This document shows, one piece after another, positions 41,448-50,068 of a DNA stretch of 64,000 bases. Each line of letters starts with the position of its first letter. Within the stretch, counting starts at the first letter, position 1. Position numbers and translations under genes: made by a program. The stretch comes from Neobacillus niacini. GTDB lineage: Bacteria; Bacillota; Bacilli; Bacillales; Cytobacillaceae. The stretch spans positions 124,001 through 188,000 of the forward strand of contig NZ_JAMBOX010000002.1 in assembly GCF_023715785.1 (NCBI RefSeq), given 5' to 3'. The notes beneath the pieces are model-generated. The model had not been told where the DNA came from and did no database searches. It saw only the letters and a list, made by a program, of their open reading frames with translations.

Positions 41448-41478
41448 CCAGGTCCAATTTGGGACCTGGTTTTTTTAA
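41448..41478 (+). terminator. Riboswitch-controlled terminator
   Basis: CCAGGTCC pairs with GGACCTGG, followed by seven or more T. The pyrimidine/purine repeats in its 5' arm can also pair with the GGACCTGATCTGG part of the riboswitch, giving the antiterminated state. Confidence 0.85.
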
Positions 41479-41496
41479 TTTAAAGGGGGAAGTAGA

Positions 41497-42312
41497 TTGG
41501 ATAAGTACAAAGTATTTGACGCTTTGCAAAAGGTGAGGGCGGAAAACCCGCTAGTTCATAATATCACGAATGTGGTAGTCACAAATTTTACCGCTAACGG
41601 ACTTTTGGCTTTGGGGGCATCGCCTGTCATGGCCTATGCGGCAGAAGAGGTGGCGGAAATGGCGCAGCTCGCCAAGGCACTAGTTTTGAATATTGGCACT
41701 TTGAATTCGCAAATAGTGGAGGCGATGCTCGTTGCGGGTAGAGCAGCCAATGAAAGGGGAATTCCTGTCATCTTTGATCCTGTAGGGGCAGGCGCAACCA
41801 GGTTTCGGACCGAATCAGCCAAGGAAATCATGAACAAGGTTAAGGTAGGAATTATTAGAGGCAACGCCGCTGAGATTGCCAATGTGGTGGGTGAAAAGTG
41901 GGAGATCAAAGGTGTTGATGCGGGTCAAACGCAGGGAAATATTGTCGAACTCGCGGAAACCGCCGCAAAGAAACTAAATTGCATTGTGGTGATTACAGGT
42001 AAGGAAGATGTGATTACTGACGGTGAAACGATCTATCTTGTTGGCAACGGACACCCGCTGTTAACAAAGGTGACCGGTGCAGGCTGCCTGCTTACATCGG
42101 TCATTGGGGCATTTGCGGGAGTCGAAAAAGATTTGCTGGTATCGGCTGTCGCGGCGCTGACATTTTACGGGATAGCGGCGGAAAATGCGGCGGTAATCAC
42201 GAATGAACGGGGACCCGGGAGCTTCCAGATTGAATTTTTAAATCAACTATCACAAGTTTCCCAGGAAGATATAAATGTTAAAGCCTCTTTTAAAAAAATG
42301 GACTGGAGCTGA
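41497..42312 (+). CDS. thiM: Hydroxyethylthiazole kinase
   Basis: Phosphorylates 4-methyl-5-(2-hydroxyethyl)thiazole in thiamine salvage. The 271-residue ribokinase-like protein has the family start [45 protein letters not shown] and the catalytic-Cys segment [15 protein letters not shown]. It starts with TTG at 41497, six bases after AAGGGGGA. It is the first gene after the TPP riboswitch. thiD follows after eight bases. Confidence 0.96.
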   Translation: MDKYKVFDALQKVRAENPLVHNITNVVVTNFTANGLLALGASPVMAYAAEEVAEMAQLAKALVLNIGTLNSQIVEAMLVAGRAANERGIPVIFDPVGAGATRFRTESAKEIMNKVKVGIIRGNAAEIANVVGEKWEIKGVDAGQTQGNIVELAETAAKKLNCIVVITGKEDVITDGETIYLVGNGHPLLTKVTGAGCLLTSVIGAFAGVEKDLLVSAVAALTFYGIAAENAAVITNERGPGSFQIEFLNQLSQVSQEDINVKASFKKMDWS

Positions 42313-42320
42313 ATGATAAC

Positions 42321-43133
42321 ATGAAAAAAGCATTAACAATTGCCGGTTCGGATAGCGGCGGGGGAGCGGGAATCCAAGCCGACCTCAAGACTTTTCAGGA
42401 ACTGGGAGTGTTCGGGATGTCGGCATTGACTGCCGTAACCGCGCAAAACACATTAGGTGTTCATGATGTCTACCCGATGACGCTGGAGGCGGTGGACCGA
42501 CAGATGAAAGCAATTGGGGATGATATCGGCTCAGATGCCGTGAAAACCGGAATGCTATTCAATGCCGAGATTATTGAGATTGTTGCTGAAAATCTAAAAA
42601 AATTCCAATGGTCAAACGTGGTCGTGGATCCGGTGATGGTCGCAAAAGGGGGTGCATCCTTGCTTCAAAAGGAAGCGATTGCCGCGATGAAAAAAAATAT
42701 TTTACCTCGCGCAAAAATCATTACACCAAATATTCCCGAGGCGGAGGTACTGACGGGAATGACAATTTTAACTGCGGAGGATAAACGTGAGGCCGCAAAA
42801 AGGTTATATGAATTTGGAGTAAAAAATATCGTCATTAAAGGCGGACATGAGGCAAATAGGTCAGATTCGATTGATTTATTGTTTGATGGCAGCGAGTTTC
42901 ATACTTTTGCCAGCAAGCGGATACATACAAAAAATACCCACGGGACCGGCTGTACTTTTTCAGCGGCCATCACGGCAGAACTGGCAAAGGGGTCGGGTGT
43001 CAATGATGCCATTAAGCTAGCAAAGGAGTTTATCCAGGCTGCGATTGAAGATGGTATTGCAATCGGCCATGGCCATGGTCCTACCAATCATTGGGCATAT
43101 CAAAAAAGAAAAATGGAGTTGGTGGAATCATGA
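42321..43133 (+). CDS. thiD: Hydroxymethylpyrimidine (phosphate) kinase
   Basis: Phosphorylates 4-amino-5-hydroxymethyl-2-methylpyrimidine, and often its monophosphate, to the pyrophosphate for thiamine assembly. The 270-residue protein has the signatures [37 protein letters not shown] and [15 protein letters not shown]. It starts at ATG 42321 close behind thiM. Its stop overlaps the thiE start as ATGA, so translation of the two is coupled. Confidence 0.96.
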   Translation: MKKALTIAGSDSGGGAGIQADLKTFQELGVFGMSALTAVTAQNTLGVHDVYPMTLEAVDRQMKAIGDDIGSDAVKTGMLFNAEIIEIVAENLKKFQWSNVVVDPVMVAKGGASLLQKEAIAAMKKNILPRAKIITPNIPEAEVLTGMTILTAEDKREAAKRLYEFGVKNIVIKGGHEANRSDSIDLLFDGSEFHTFASKRIHTKNTHGTGCTFSAAITAELAKGSGVNDAIKLAKEFIQAAIEDGIAIGHGHGPTNHWAYQKRKMELVES

Positions 43134-43792
43134 ATGGGCTGCGGGAAGCATTGCAGGTTTATTTTATTATGGGCAGTAACAATTGTTTTAAGGATCCGCG
43201 TGAAGTGTTAACGGATGCCATTGAGGGCGGGATTACACTTTTTCAATTCAGGGAAAAGGGTGAAGGCGCATTGGAAGGGGCAGAAAAATTCCGCTTGGCC
43301 AAGGAGTTGCAAAAATTGTGTAGGGAACATGAAATCTCGTTCATCATCAATGACGATATTGACTTGGCCATGGCATTAGATGCGGACGGTGTTCACGTCG
43401 GTCAGGATGATGAACCCGTCGTAAAAGTGAGGGAGAAAATCGGAGGGAAAATTCTCGGAGTTTCCGTTCACTCAAAGGAAGAGGCGGTTGATGCGGTTAA
43501 GGGGGGAGCCGATTATTTTGGAATTGGGCCCGTGTTTCCAACCAGCACCAAATTGGATGCAAAATCTGTACAGGGGACTAAGTTGATTCGTGAATTGCGG
43601 GAAGAGGGATTTACTGTCCCGATTGTAGGGATTGGTGGAATCACGCCTGATAACGCAGCATCGGTTGTGTCAGCGGGGGCGGATGGGGTTTCTGTCATCA
43701 CCGCCATCAGTCATGCCGAGTCGCCGTTGGAGGCTGCAAGAGCGTTATGTAAGAGCGTGAAGGAGGTGGTTGTGTATGACAAAAACTCATAA
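43130..43792 (+). CDS. thiE: Thiamine phosphate synthase
   Basis: Joins the pyrimidine pyrophosphate from ThiD with the thiazole phosphate from ThiM to give thiamine phosphate. The 220-residue TIM barrel has [47 protein letters not shown] and [21 protein letters not shown] start it at ATG 43130 within the ATGA overlap with thiD; the frame is open 13 codons further up but lacks a ribosome binding site there. It overlaps thiW by 17 bases. Confidence 0.96.
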   Translation: MNGLREALQVYFIMGSNNCFKDPREVLTDAIEGGITLFQFREKGEGALEGAEKFRLAKELQKLCREHEISFIINDDIDLAMALDADGVHVGQDDEPVVKVREKIGGKILGVSVHSKEEAVDAVKGGADYFGIGPVFPTSTKLDAKSVQGTKLIRELREEGFTVPIVGIGGITPDNAASVVSAGADGVSVITAISHAESPLEAARALCKSVKEVVVYDKNS

Positions 43793-44273
43793 AATGACAT
43801 TGACGGCGATGATGATTGCCATTGGCACACTGTCAAGCAATCTTATCGTTATCCCTATCGGTATTACCAAGGTGTTTCCGATGCAGCATTTTTTAAATGT
43901 GTTATCTGCCGTGCTTTTGGGCCCGTATTACGCTGTTGCGCAAGCCTTTTGTGTCTCCTTGTTGCGCAATCTAATGGGCACAGGTTCTATTTTTGCTTTT
44001 CCGGGAAGTATGGTCGGGGCGTTTCTTGCAGCAAAATTATTTATGAAGTTTCGAAAAGTTCACTTTGCCTTTTGGGGAGAAGTCATCGGTACCGGAATTC
44101 TTGGGGCCTTGCTTTCATACCCGATTGCAACACTGATTCTCGGACAAAAAGCAACCTTATTCGGGTTTATTCCACTATTTATCTTTAGCTCAATTGCCGG
44201 CGCACTTCTAGGGTTTGTCATTCTAACTGTATTCTTGCGAAAGAAAATCATAGCCATGAATATGAATGTTTGA
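43776..44273 (+). CDS. thiW: ThiW, thiazole-precursor ECF transporter S component
   Basis: A 165-residue membrane protein with five or six hydrophobic segments, recognised as ThiW by [40 protein letters not shown] and [16 protein letters not shown]. It should be the substrate-binding (S) component of an energy-coupling-factor transporter and carry the thiazole precursor used by ThiM; the shared EcfA/EcfT parts must be encoded elsewhere. ATG 43776 lies nine bases after AAGGAGG. It closes the TPP-regulated salvage operon. No intrinsic terminator was seen after it. Confidence 0.92.
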   Translation: MTKTHKMTLTAMMIAIGTLSSNLIVIPIGITKVFPMQHFLNVLSAVLLGPYYAVAQAFCVSLLRNLMGTGSIFAFPGSMVGAFLAAKLFMKFRKVHFAFWGEVIGTGILGALLSYPIATLILGQKATLFGFIPLFIFSSIAGALLGFVILTVFLRKKIIAMNMNV

Positions 44274-44349
44274 AGCTGTTGATAAAATAGCATATTGCTA
44301 GCAAATAGATAACAACAGGATAGGAAACGCTACTTATTGATTTAATGCA

Positions 44350-44438
44350 GTGTCAGGCACCGATTGCAATACATTTATAAGGACTTCTTATTAATGTCCA
44401 CCACACGCGGACAAATGTCCGCAAACGGTGCCTGACAC
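44350..44438. repeat. Dispersed palindromic repeat, copy 4 (paired, inverted)
   Basis: GTGTCAGGCACCG (44350-44362) and CGGTGCCTGACAC (44426-44438) are exact inverted 13-mers enclosing 63 bp. Inside are TGTCCACC...GGACA (44395-44412) and a further TGTCCGC. It looks like two units fused head-to-head between the convergent thiW and tgl genes. The remainder of the gap (44274-44349) shows nothing else. Confidence 0.85.
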
Positions 44439-44452
44439 CATTACTCACCCTC

Positions 44453-45184
44453 TCACCGTAACAATGATGAATAATAGGGTCTTGAGATCATGTTCATGAG
44501 GTAGGCTGATATTCTTGGGTTTTCTCTTCTTTTTTTGTTTAGGAAGTTGATGATGGTTTGGGCGCTTTGGATGCCGACGCCATGGCCATAATATTTGTCA
44601 TCGCCGAAGTAGACGACGTTTTCGGCACGCCAATGTGGCTCTCTTGGGCTGAAGTCAGGATTGTTGAAATGCAAGACATCACCTGGCAGGTAGTCGTCCC
44701 CATACCTATGAATAATAGGCAGGTCTTCGTCAAATTGCCAACTCAACAGATATATCCTGTCAAAAAGCAGGTCAAATCTCCTGCTGCCGATCGAATAGAG
44801 TGCGGCTAGATAGAAGACAATCGCAATGCCTGTGGTACAATCAGTGGCATACAGCTTACCATTTTTCAGAATATCTAAAATGGCAACAGATGGACTGACA
44901 TTCGGCTTTAACAGGAAACCTCCATTACTCAGTCGATCCCAATACTGCTTATTGCAAAAAGCATAGGTAAACGTGGTAAAATAGAGACCGCTTTTATTAA
45001 GCTCTCTTGCCGCCCGCATCGTATTGGATCTAAACTGCAATTCAAACTTTAAGTGATCCATATTGAAGTACATATACACTTCATTGTAGGAGGCCATTTG
45101 TTTTATGATGTTCCTTTGTTCCTCATTAGTTATCTCCTTAAACAACGCCTCGGGCTGGACGGTTTGATTATTGATCCTGATCAT
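44453..45184 (-). CDS. tgl: Protein-glutamine gamma-glutamyltransferase (spore coat transglutaminase)
   Basis: Cross-links spore coat proteins through glutamine-lysine isopeptide bonds late in sporulation. The 243-residue protein matches the Bacillus Tgl family in length and layout. The catalytic Cys116 lies in LYATDCTTGIAIVFYLA at the same number as in B. subtilis, with the partner Glu187 in PHWRAENVVYFG and His200 in YYGHGVG; the residue before the Cys is Asp rather than Glu. GGGGGAGAG precedes the ATG at 45184. CATATTTTT about 40 bases upstream of the start is a near match to mother-cell sigma -10 elements. The 3' end is C-rich and lies 14 bases from a repeat. Confidence 0.93.
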   Translation of the reverse strand: MIRINNQTVQPEALFKEITNEEQRNIIKQMASYNEVYMYFNMDHLKFELQFRSNTMRAARELNKSGLYFTTFTYAFCNKQYWDRLSNGGFLLKPNVSPSVAILDILKNGKLYATDCTTGIAIVFYLAALYSIGSRRFDLLFDRIYLLSWQFDEDLPIIHRYGDDYLPGDVLHFNNPDFSPREPHWRAENVVYFGDDKYYGHGVGIQSAQTIINFLNKKRRENPRISAYLMNMISRPYYSSLLR

Positions 45185-45254
45185 AACTCTCCCCCAATTT
45201 TCCTGCTATCTTAAAAAATATGAACAGTTCCATATAAATATTTATTAAGTTTAA

Positions 45255-45294
45255 AAAAGAAAAAAGCCAGGGAGAAGTAGTGACCCTAGCTTTT
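45255..45294 (-). terminator. Terminator of the MFS gene at 45286
   Basis: On the minus strand AAAGCTAGGG pairs with CCCTGGCTTT around an 11-base loop, followed by a T-rich run; it overlaps the gene's stop codon. Confidence 0.75.
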
Positions 45295-46506
45295 AACCAA
45301 TGCCGGTTTGTTGTTCTTCATGAATTTGACGTACATGAGCAGGAACACGAGTGCGCTTATGAATCTCAACACAGTGCTGATATTAAGAGCCGGGATCATG
45401 CCGGTCAATTCGAGCAGCCCGATGCCGACCTGCGGAGCGACAAAGGCGACGAAGGATAGGAGAACATTGTAGGTTGTGATGCAGTACGTTCTTTTTTCCT
45501 TCGGTGATTGCTCCAGCAACAAATTAAACAACAATAACATCGTCCCGGACACGAAGAAGCCCGATGTCATGCTGACGAAGGTCAAATAATATAGGTTAGT
45601 AGATAAGGCGTTAAGGAATGGAGCGGTCGCCATTCCGAGTGCAACCCACACTAGCATCAACGTATTAGACTTTTGATCAGCCCACTTTTTCCATAATGGA
45701 AACGAAAAGATCTGAACCAATTGGTTAGCCACGGAAAAGATGCTAATCCAAAGAATCGTCGCATGGGCATACTTGACATTGTAAATATTGAACAGTCCCC
45801 AGGCCATCTGCCAGGTGAAATTAAAGGTTAATGCTGCAATGAGAAACCATTTATAGCCCTGGTCTTTAAAAATCGACCAATCCATCGTGGCATTCCTTTG
45901 CCCCTTATCGGCTTTGTGCTGCACTTTTTCTTTATGCTTCATTAAGAAAGCTACCTCAAGCAGGCCAAAAGCAAAAGCCAGGCCAAACAAGATTTGATAG
46001 GCAACAGCACTGTTGGACTGATTTTTCATCACAATCCCGATGATGAGCATGGTAATCATCCCGACAATCGTTAACAGCCGGTTTCGGTCGCTAAAAAAAG
46101 CGCCTCTCCGCTCGTCGGCAATCATTCCGCTAATCAGCGTCTGCCAGCCGACATTGGAAATGGTTCCGGGCACATTCATTAGCGCGACGATGACCAGGAA
46201 TGTCCAGGCCTGAACCGATGACTGCAGGTAAACCACTCCAGCCAGGAGCAAAAACATAAGCCTGCCCCATAAAACATTCATCGCTACCGTTTTCTTTTGC
46301 TCGTCCAGCCGGTTTAAAATAATCGCTGCCGGAATAGTCATAATCAAAGCAACCAAAGGCGGCAGGGAACTGATTAAGCCGACCTGATAATTGGTTGCTC
46401 CAAGGATTGATATGGCGAAAATCGGATAATAGTTGCTGGCTAAATTCGCTGCTACGGTTGATACCATTCCATGATAGATGCTGATTTTTTCATTGTAAGT
46501 ACGCAT
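45286..46506 (-). CDS. MFS transporter
   Basis: A 406-residue integral membrane protein with about 12 hydrophobic helices, a central charged loop (KHKEKVQHKADKGQRNATMD) between the two halves, and helix-pair loops such as NRLDEQKKTVA and PLWKKWADQKSNT typical of the major facilitator superfamily. The substrate cannot be deduced. The ATG at 46506 has only a weak ribosome binding site (GGTGAG). It shares the intergenic region with the divergent gene at 46676 and precedes tgl on the same strand, with a terminator between them, so it is probably a separate unit. Confidence 0.82.
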   Translation of the reverse strand: MRTYNEKISIYHGMVSTVAANLASNYYPIFAISILGATNYQVGLISSLPPLVALIMTIPAAIILNRLDEQKKTVAMNVLWGRLMFLLLAGVVYLQSSVQAWTFLVIVALMNVPGTISNVGWQTLISGMIADERRGAFFSDRNRLLTIVGMITMLIIGIVMKNQSNSAVAYQILFGLAFAFGLLEVAFLMKHKEKVQHKADKGQRNATMDWSIFKDQGYKWFLIAALTFNFTWQMAWGLFNIYNVKYAHATILWISIFSVANQLVQIFSFPLWKKWADQKSNTLMLVWVALGMATAPFLNALSTNLYYLTFVSMTSGFFVSGTMLLLFNLLLEQSPKEKRTYCITTYNVLLSFVAFVAPQVGIGLLELTGMIPALNISTVLRFISALVFLLMYVKFMKNNKPALVKS

Positions 46507-46610
46507 GGGCTCACCATTTTCTTTTAATATACAAAGCTATTATACAGCCAAATTTCTTCGTTGCACTAAATATTTTTTTAAAAGTGAAAAACAACGACAA
46601 ATCCTTTCGA

Positions 46611-46641
46611 TTTACGGCATTCCGTCCGGACATGCTATAAT
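46611..46641 (+). promoter_or_regulatory. SigA-type promoter for the gene at 46676
   Basis: TATAAT at 46636-46641 is a perfect -10. TTACGG (46612-46617) with an 18-base spacer is the best -35. It supports a translation start downstream of 46641. Confidence 0.5.
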
Positions 46642-46675
46642 GAAACCACTAAGAAAGTGGAAGGACGTGAAAAGA

Positions 46676-47479
46676 TTGGCAGCCCAACAATCGCAGCTTC
46701 AAAAACAGACACAATACATACCTCCAAAGTGCGACTACGCAACCTTTCTGGATGATGCCCATTTTAAGGAGAAATTGAAGGAATGGGGTCTACCCATCGC
46801 AAAAAAGGAATTTTTGTACAAAGATCGTGGCTTTCAAACGGTTGTATCGATCAAAGGCTATGAAAGCTATGGCATCACAGGCGAATACGACACGTTGGTC
46901 ATTGAATTTGATGATGGCAAGTTGAGCTTAATTCACCCTGCGTATTTAAAAGAAATGCAGTCAGCCAGTTTTGGCAAGGAAAGCCTCGTGCCGCTTGAAG
47001 AAAAAAGCAGCGGTAAGGCAGAAACGTTGGAAGGGGAACCGTTGGGTACCGCACCCGCTGAAACGCAATCCCTAACCAAAGCTAATCCGGCTGCACCAAA
47101 GGCAGTTAAACCCAAAGAGACAAAACCAAAGAAAGAAAAGGCACCAAAGCTGGAGCTCCCGGCGGATAAAGTCCATTTTACCGCCACGGTTAAACAGTTT
47201 GCCTTAACCTATAATCCATTTAATGAAGAAAATGACGAAGTCGTGGTTCTGGAGAATGTTCAAATTGTTCAGGACGAGCCGCTTGAATTGGGTCTTTCCT
47301 GGTGCAGCCACAGCAAAACCTTGAAAAAATTCGAACTCGCTCCCGGCGACCAGCTTGAGTTTGATGGAAAAGTAGCGGCGAAGAAACTGGCGAAGGGGAA
47401 GGACGCATCGGAAGAATTCATTGTCGATGAACCGGTGTTATACAAAATCAATAATCCTTCCAAAATTGCAAAAAAATAA
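46676..47479 (+). CDS. Two-domain protein of unknown function with Lys/Pro linker
   Basis: I do not recognise this 267-residue protein. An N-terminal domain (residues 1-105; YATFLDDAHFKEKLKEWGLP, then GYESYGITGEYDTLVIEFDD) is joined by a Lys/Pro/Ala-rich linker (about 125-165) to a C-terminal domain rich in beta strands (VHFTATVKQFALTYNPF, LGLSWCSHSKTLKKFELAPG, DQLEFDGKV), which has the look of an OB-fold. I use TTG 46676 after AAGGACGTGA because the promoter -10 lies at 46636; the frame itself is open back to 46505. There is no signal peptide. A nucleic-acid-binding role is conceivable but unproven. Confidence 0.7.
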   Translation: MAAQQSQLQKQTQYIPPKCDYATFLDDAHFKEKLKEWGLPIAKKEFLYKDRGFQTVVSIKGYESYGITGEYDTLVIEFDDGKLSLIHPAYLKEMQSASFGKESLVPLEEKSSGKAETLEGEPLGTAPAETQSLTKANPAAPKAVKPKETKPKKEKAPKLELPADKVHFTATVKQFALTYNPFNEENDEVVVLENVQIVQDEPLELGLSWCSHSKTLKKFELAPGDQLEFDGKVAAKKLAKGKDASEEFIVDEPVLYKINNPSKIAKK

Positions 47480-47508
47480 AATGGGACTGCAACCAGTCCC
47501 ATTTTTTG
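47480..47508 (+). terminator. Terminator after the two-domain protein gene
   Basis: AATGGGACTG pairs with CAGTCCCATT around a four-base loop, followed by TTTTTT. Confidence 0.9.
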
Positions 47509-47615
47509 CTTGGAAAGTAAATCTACAAGCGGTTCGTTCCGTTCCGAAAAATATTAGGGAAATCAGGTTAAGATTCATCTATAGGCTTTCACCCATGCCC
47601 CTTTTGCCATGGTCA

Positions 47616-47624
47616 CATACACTA
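47616..47624 (+). promoter_or_regulatory. Possible mother-cell sigma -10 element
   Basis: CATACACTA fits the -10 of SigE (CATACAnT) and SigK (CATAnnnTA). It is 43 bases before the Gly-rich protein start. No -35 at the expected spacing was found, so this is weak. Confidence 0.3.
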
Positions 47625-47658
47625 TTTTGTACCAAGTTTGAGGAGGAGGAAAAGAGAG

Positions 47659-47991
47659 ATGGATCAACAAGGAAGTTTAGGATTAGGCGGCGCTCCAATG
47701 ATGGGCTCCCCAGGAATGGGAATGGGCATGCCAGGCATGGGAATGGGTTCCCCAGGAATGGGAATGGGAATGGGCGGTTATTATCCGGGTCATGATTATG
47801 GCCACGGCGGTTTTTATCCAGGTTATGGCCACCACTACGGCCACGGCGGCTATTATCCAGGCCACGGCTACCACCATGGTTATGGCGGCGGCTATTCTCC
47901 TGGCATGGGCTACCAACACGGCTACGGCGGCTCCTTTCCAGGGCAAGGTTATCAACCCAGACCTGGAACATTCTCAGGCGGCCAAGGTTGA
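47659..47991 (+). CDS. Gly/Met/His/Tyr-rich repetitive protein, possible spore coat component
   Basis: A 110-residue low-complexity protein. Residues 12-45 are Gly-Met-Pro repeats (GSPGMGMGMPGMGMG), and residues 46-95 are Gly-Tyr-His-Pro repeats (YYPGHDYGHGG, FYPGYGHHYGHGG, YYPGHGYHHGYGG). It lacks a signal peptide. ATG 47659 follows GGAGGAGG. Composition of this kind is common in spore coat and crust proteins of Bacillaceae; His and Met could also bind metals. The nearby tgl gene and the -10-like CATACACTA give weak support for a spore role. The opposite strand has an open frame, which is a by-product of the biased composition. Confidence 0.65.
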   Translation: MDQQGSLGLGGAPMMGSPGMGMGMPGMGMGSPGMGMGMGGYYPGHDYGHGGFYPGYGHHYGHGGYYPGHGYHHGYGGGYSPGMGYQHGYGGSFPGQGYQPRPGTFSGGQG

Positions 47992-48025
47992 AAAAGATAA
48001 TAAAATGAACCGGGTGTTCAAGAAT

Positions 48026-48052
48026 AAAAGCGGGAGCAATCCTGCTTTTTTA
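48026..48052 (+). terminator. Terminator after the Gly-rich protein gene
   Basis: AAAGCGGGA and TCCTGCTTTTTT form a stem with a short loop and T run. Confidence 0.75.
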
Positions 48053-48126
48053 ATTTGTTTGCCAAAAACCACCCGTGGTAAGATATAATATTATTTTGGA
48101 CGTTATTATTTTGAGGAGCTAGCATT

Positions 48127-49506
48127 ATGAATCAAACTTTTACACTTATGGAAAAGACGAAACAAATTTTCGTTTTATTAATCCCTATTCTTATTACGCA
48201 GCTTGGTATGTTTTCGATGGTGTTTTTCAACACCATCATGTCGGGAAAATATAATTCCTCTGCCTTGGCCGGGGTCGCGATTGGTTCGTCGATTTGGAGT
48301 CCGATCTTTGTAGGATTAAGCGCGATTTTGCTGGCCGTTTCGCCGATTGCCGCCCAATACTTTGGCGAAAAGAAAAGCCATGAGGTCTCATCTGTCGTCA
48401 AGCATGGTGTCTTTCTTTCGGTCATTATTACATTAATCATCCTCGTTATGGGCGTTTTTCTGTTAAATCCGATACTGGATAAAATGGCCTTGCCTGCGCA
48501 GGTGCAGGAAACGGCATTCCGATATCTTGTCGGACTTGGGTATGGAATTTTGCCGCTATTTTTGTTTAATGTTTTGAGGTCATTTATCTATGCACTGGGA
48601 AAAACTCGCGTGGTGATGGTAATCATGATTTCCACGCTGCCGGTGAATTTTCTGCTGAACTATGTGTTTATTTTTGGAAAGTGGGGCTTTCCGGAGCTTG
48701 GCGGAGCCGGGGCAGGGTACGCAACCTCCATCACCTATTGGATCGTTTTGGCTTTGACTATTGTTATTGTCAAAACACAGGTGCCGTTCTCAACCTTCCC
48801 TGTATTCGCGAATTTGACGCAAATATCCTGGCAGAAGTGCATGGAGATCCTCAAAATTGGCGTGCCGATGGGTCTTTCTAGTTTCTTTGAGACCAGCATG
48901 TTTGCTTGTGTGACGATTTTGATTAGCAAGTTTAACGTGACAACAGTTGCCGCGTATCAATCTGCACTAAACATCGTCTCGTTCCTGTACATGGTTCCGA
49001 TCAGTATTTCGATGGCCCAGACTGTTCTGGTCGGTTATGAGGTTGGAGCCCGCCGCTATAAAGATGCGCATGTTTATAGCTGGCTTGGCATTGTCTTGGC
49101 CATCGTCATTGCTACTGTGACCGGCCTGTTGGTGGTCGCCTTCCGTTACGATGTCGCCGGACTTTATTCGAATGAGACGGCAGTCATTAGTTTGACCGCA
49201 CAATTCTTGATTTTCGCCATGTTCTTCCAAATATCCGATGCGATACAGGCGACAGCCCAGGCGGCATTACGGGGTTACAAAGACGTCAACCTGGCCTTTA
49301 TTATGACGCTAATCGCCTACTGGCTGATTTGCTTGCCGGCCGGGTATTTATTAGCTCACTTCACCGGGTTTGGGGCAAGAGGCTACTGGATAGGCCTTAC
49401 AATCGGCCTGCTCGCCGCAGGCATCGCCTTATCCCTACGACTCATCTACATCCAAAAGCGGAAATTTGTCAACGCTGAGATGAAAGAAGTAGGTAGACCT
49501 TACTAG
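48127..49506 (+). CDS. MATE-family multidrug efflux transporter
   Basis: A 459-residue, 12-helix membrane protein of the NorM/DinF-like MATE family, which exports cationic or aromatic compounds using a sodium or proton gradient. Family traits are LIPILITQLGMFSMVFFNTIMSG at the first helix, the repeated two-bundle layout, and the C-terminal WIGLTIGLLAAGIALSLRLI. ATG 48127 follows GAGGAGC. It is a single gene, with terminators on both sides; the specific drug is unknown. Confidence 0.92.
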   Translation: MNQTFTLMEKTKQIFVLLIPILITQLGMFSMVFFNTIMSGKYNSSALAGVAIGSSIWSPIFVGLSAILLAVSPIAAQYFGEKKSHEVSSVVKHGVFLSVIITLIILVMGVFLLNPILDKMALPAQVQETAFRYLVGLGYGILPLFLFNVLRSFIYALGKTRVVMVIMISTLPVNFLLNYVFIFGKWGFPELGGAGAGYATSITYWIVLALTIVIVKTQVPFSTFPVFANLTQISWQKCMEILKIGVPMGLSSFFETSMFACVTILISKFNVTTVAAYQSALNIVSFLYMVPISISMAQTVLVGYEVGARRYKDAHVYSWLGIVLAIVIATVTGLLVVAFRYDVAGLYSNETAVISLTAQFLIFAMFFQISDAIQATAQAALRGYKDVNLAFIMTLIAYWLICLPAGYLLAHFTGFGARGYWIGLTIGLLAAGIALSLRLIYIQKRKFVNAEMKEVGRPY

Positions 49507-49521
49507 AAAAACTATGAATCT

Positions 49522-49560
49522 AAAAAAGACGCCAATCTATTAACTGGCGTCTTCATTTTT
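49522..49560. terminator. Terminator after the MATE gene
   Basis: AAGACGCCA pairs with TGGCGTCTT around a ten-base loop, followed by CATTTTT; the A run on the other side also serves the convergent small gene. Confidence 0.85.
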
Positions 49561-49570
49561 AATATTAAAT

Positions 49571-49768
49571 TTAAAAAAGCTTTTTTAATCCGAATAATTT
49601 CAACAATGGATTTTGATTTTTATCAGTAATAATTAACTCATTCATTACCAATTTTTCCTGATTATCGCTAATCCATTTTTTTAATTCGTGCTTGTCTTTG
49701 CATTGTGTATAATATGTTTCCCCACCCTTACCAAGAGCATTGACAACATACCTACAAGTGTTCCCCAT
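49571..49768 (-). CDS. Small hypothetical protein (65 aa)
   Basis: A 65-residue protein I do not recognise. It reads MGNTCRYVVNALGKGGETYY, TQCKDKHELKKWISDNQEKL and so on, ending in KNQNPLLKLFGLKKLF. It has two Cys, a central amphipathic helix and a hydrophobic C-terminal helix. ATG 49768 lies six bases after AAGGTG. It is alone and converges with the MATE gene. Codon use looks normal, so it is probably a real gene; the function is unknown. Confidence 0.65.
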   Translation of the reverse strand: MGNTCRYVVNALGKGGETYYTQCKDKHELKKWISDNQEKLVMNELIITDKNQNPLLKLFGLKKLF

Positions 49769-49926
49769 AGTGCCCACCTTTATATATGTGAAATGTAATT
49801 ATATATTGCATTATAGCAGGCTTTTAAAAATAGTCCATCGTTATTTTATATCAAATTTATACATTATTTTCATGAAAACGTTTGTATACTAAAAAGCATT
49901 TGTTCGATTTTCTTGCCGCACACAAA

Positions 49927-49946
49927 ATAGGTATATTATCACCTAT
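49927..49946. promoter_or_regulatory. Inverted repeat in the 300-base gap before the gene at 50069
   Basis: ATAGGT, an eight-base AT spacer and ACCTAT form a perfect 6-bp inverted repeat, about 120 bases upstream of the next start. The rest of the gap (49769-50068) is AT-rich with no other feature seen. Function uncertain. Confidence 0.25.
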
Positions 49947-50068
49947 AAATTGGCAACTTTTTTCACTTATGGGGTCAAATTGTGTTTGGATACAATAAAC
50001 AGTGTAATGCCATATTTCGTGGAAGCAACCTTAAGTTATTTTTTTGAAAAAAATAGGAAAGGTTGTGG

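Noticed and set aside
47579-47971. Minus-strand frame opposite the Gly-rich protein
   Set aside because: Repetitive composition of the plus-strand gene keeps other frames open; the plus strand has GGAGGAGG and the plausible protein.
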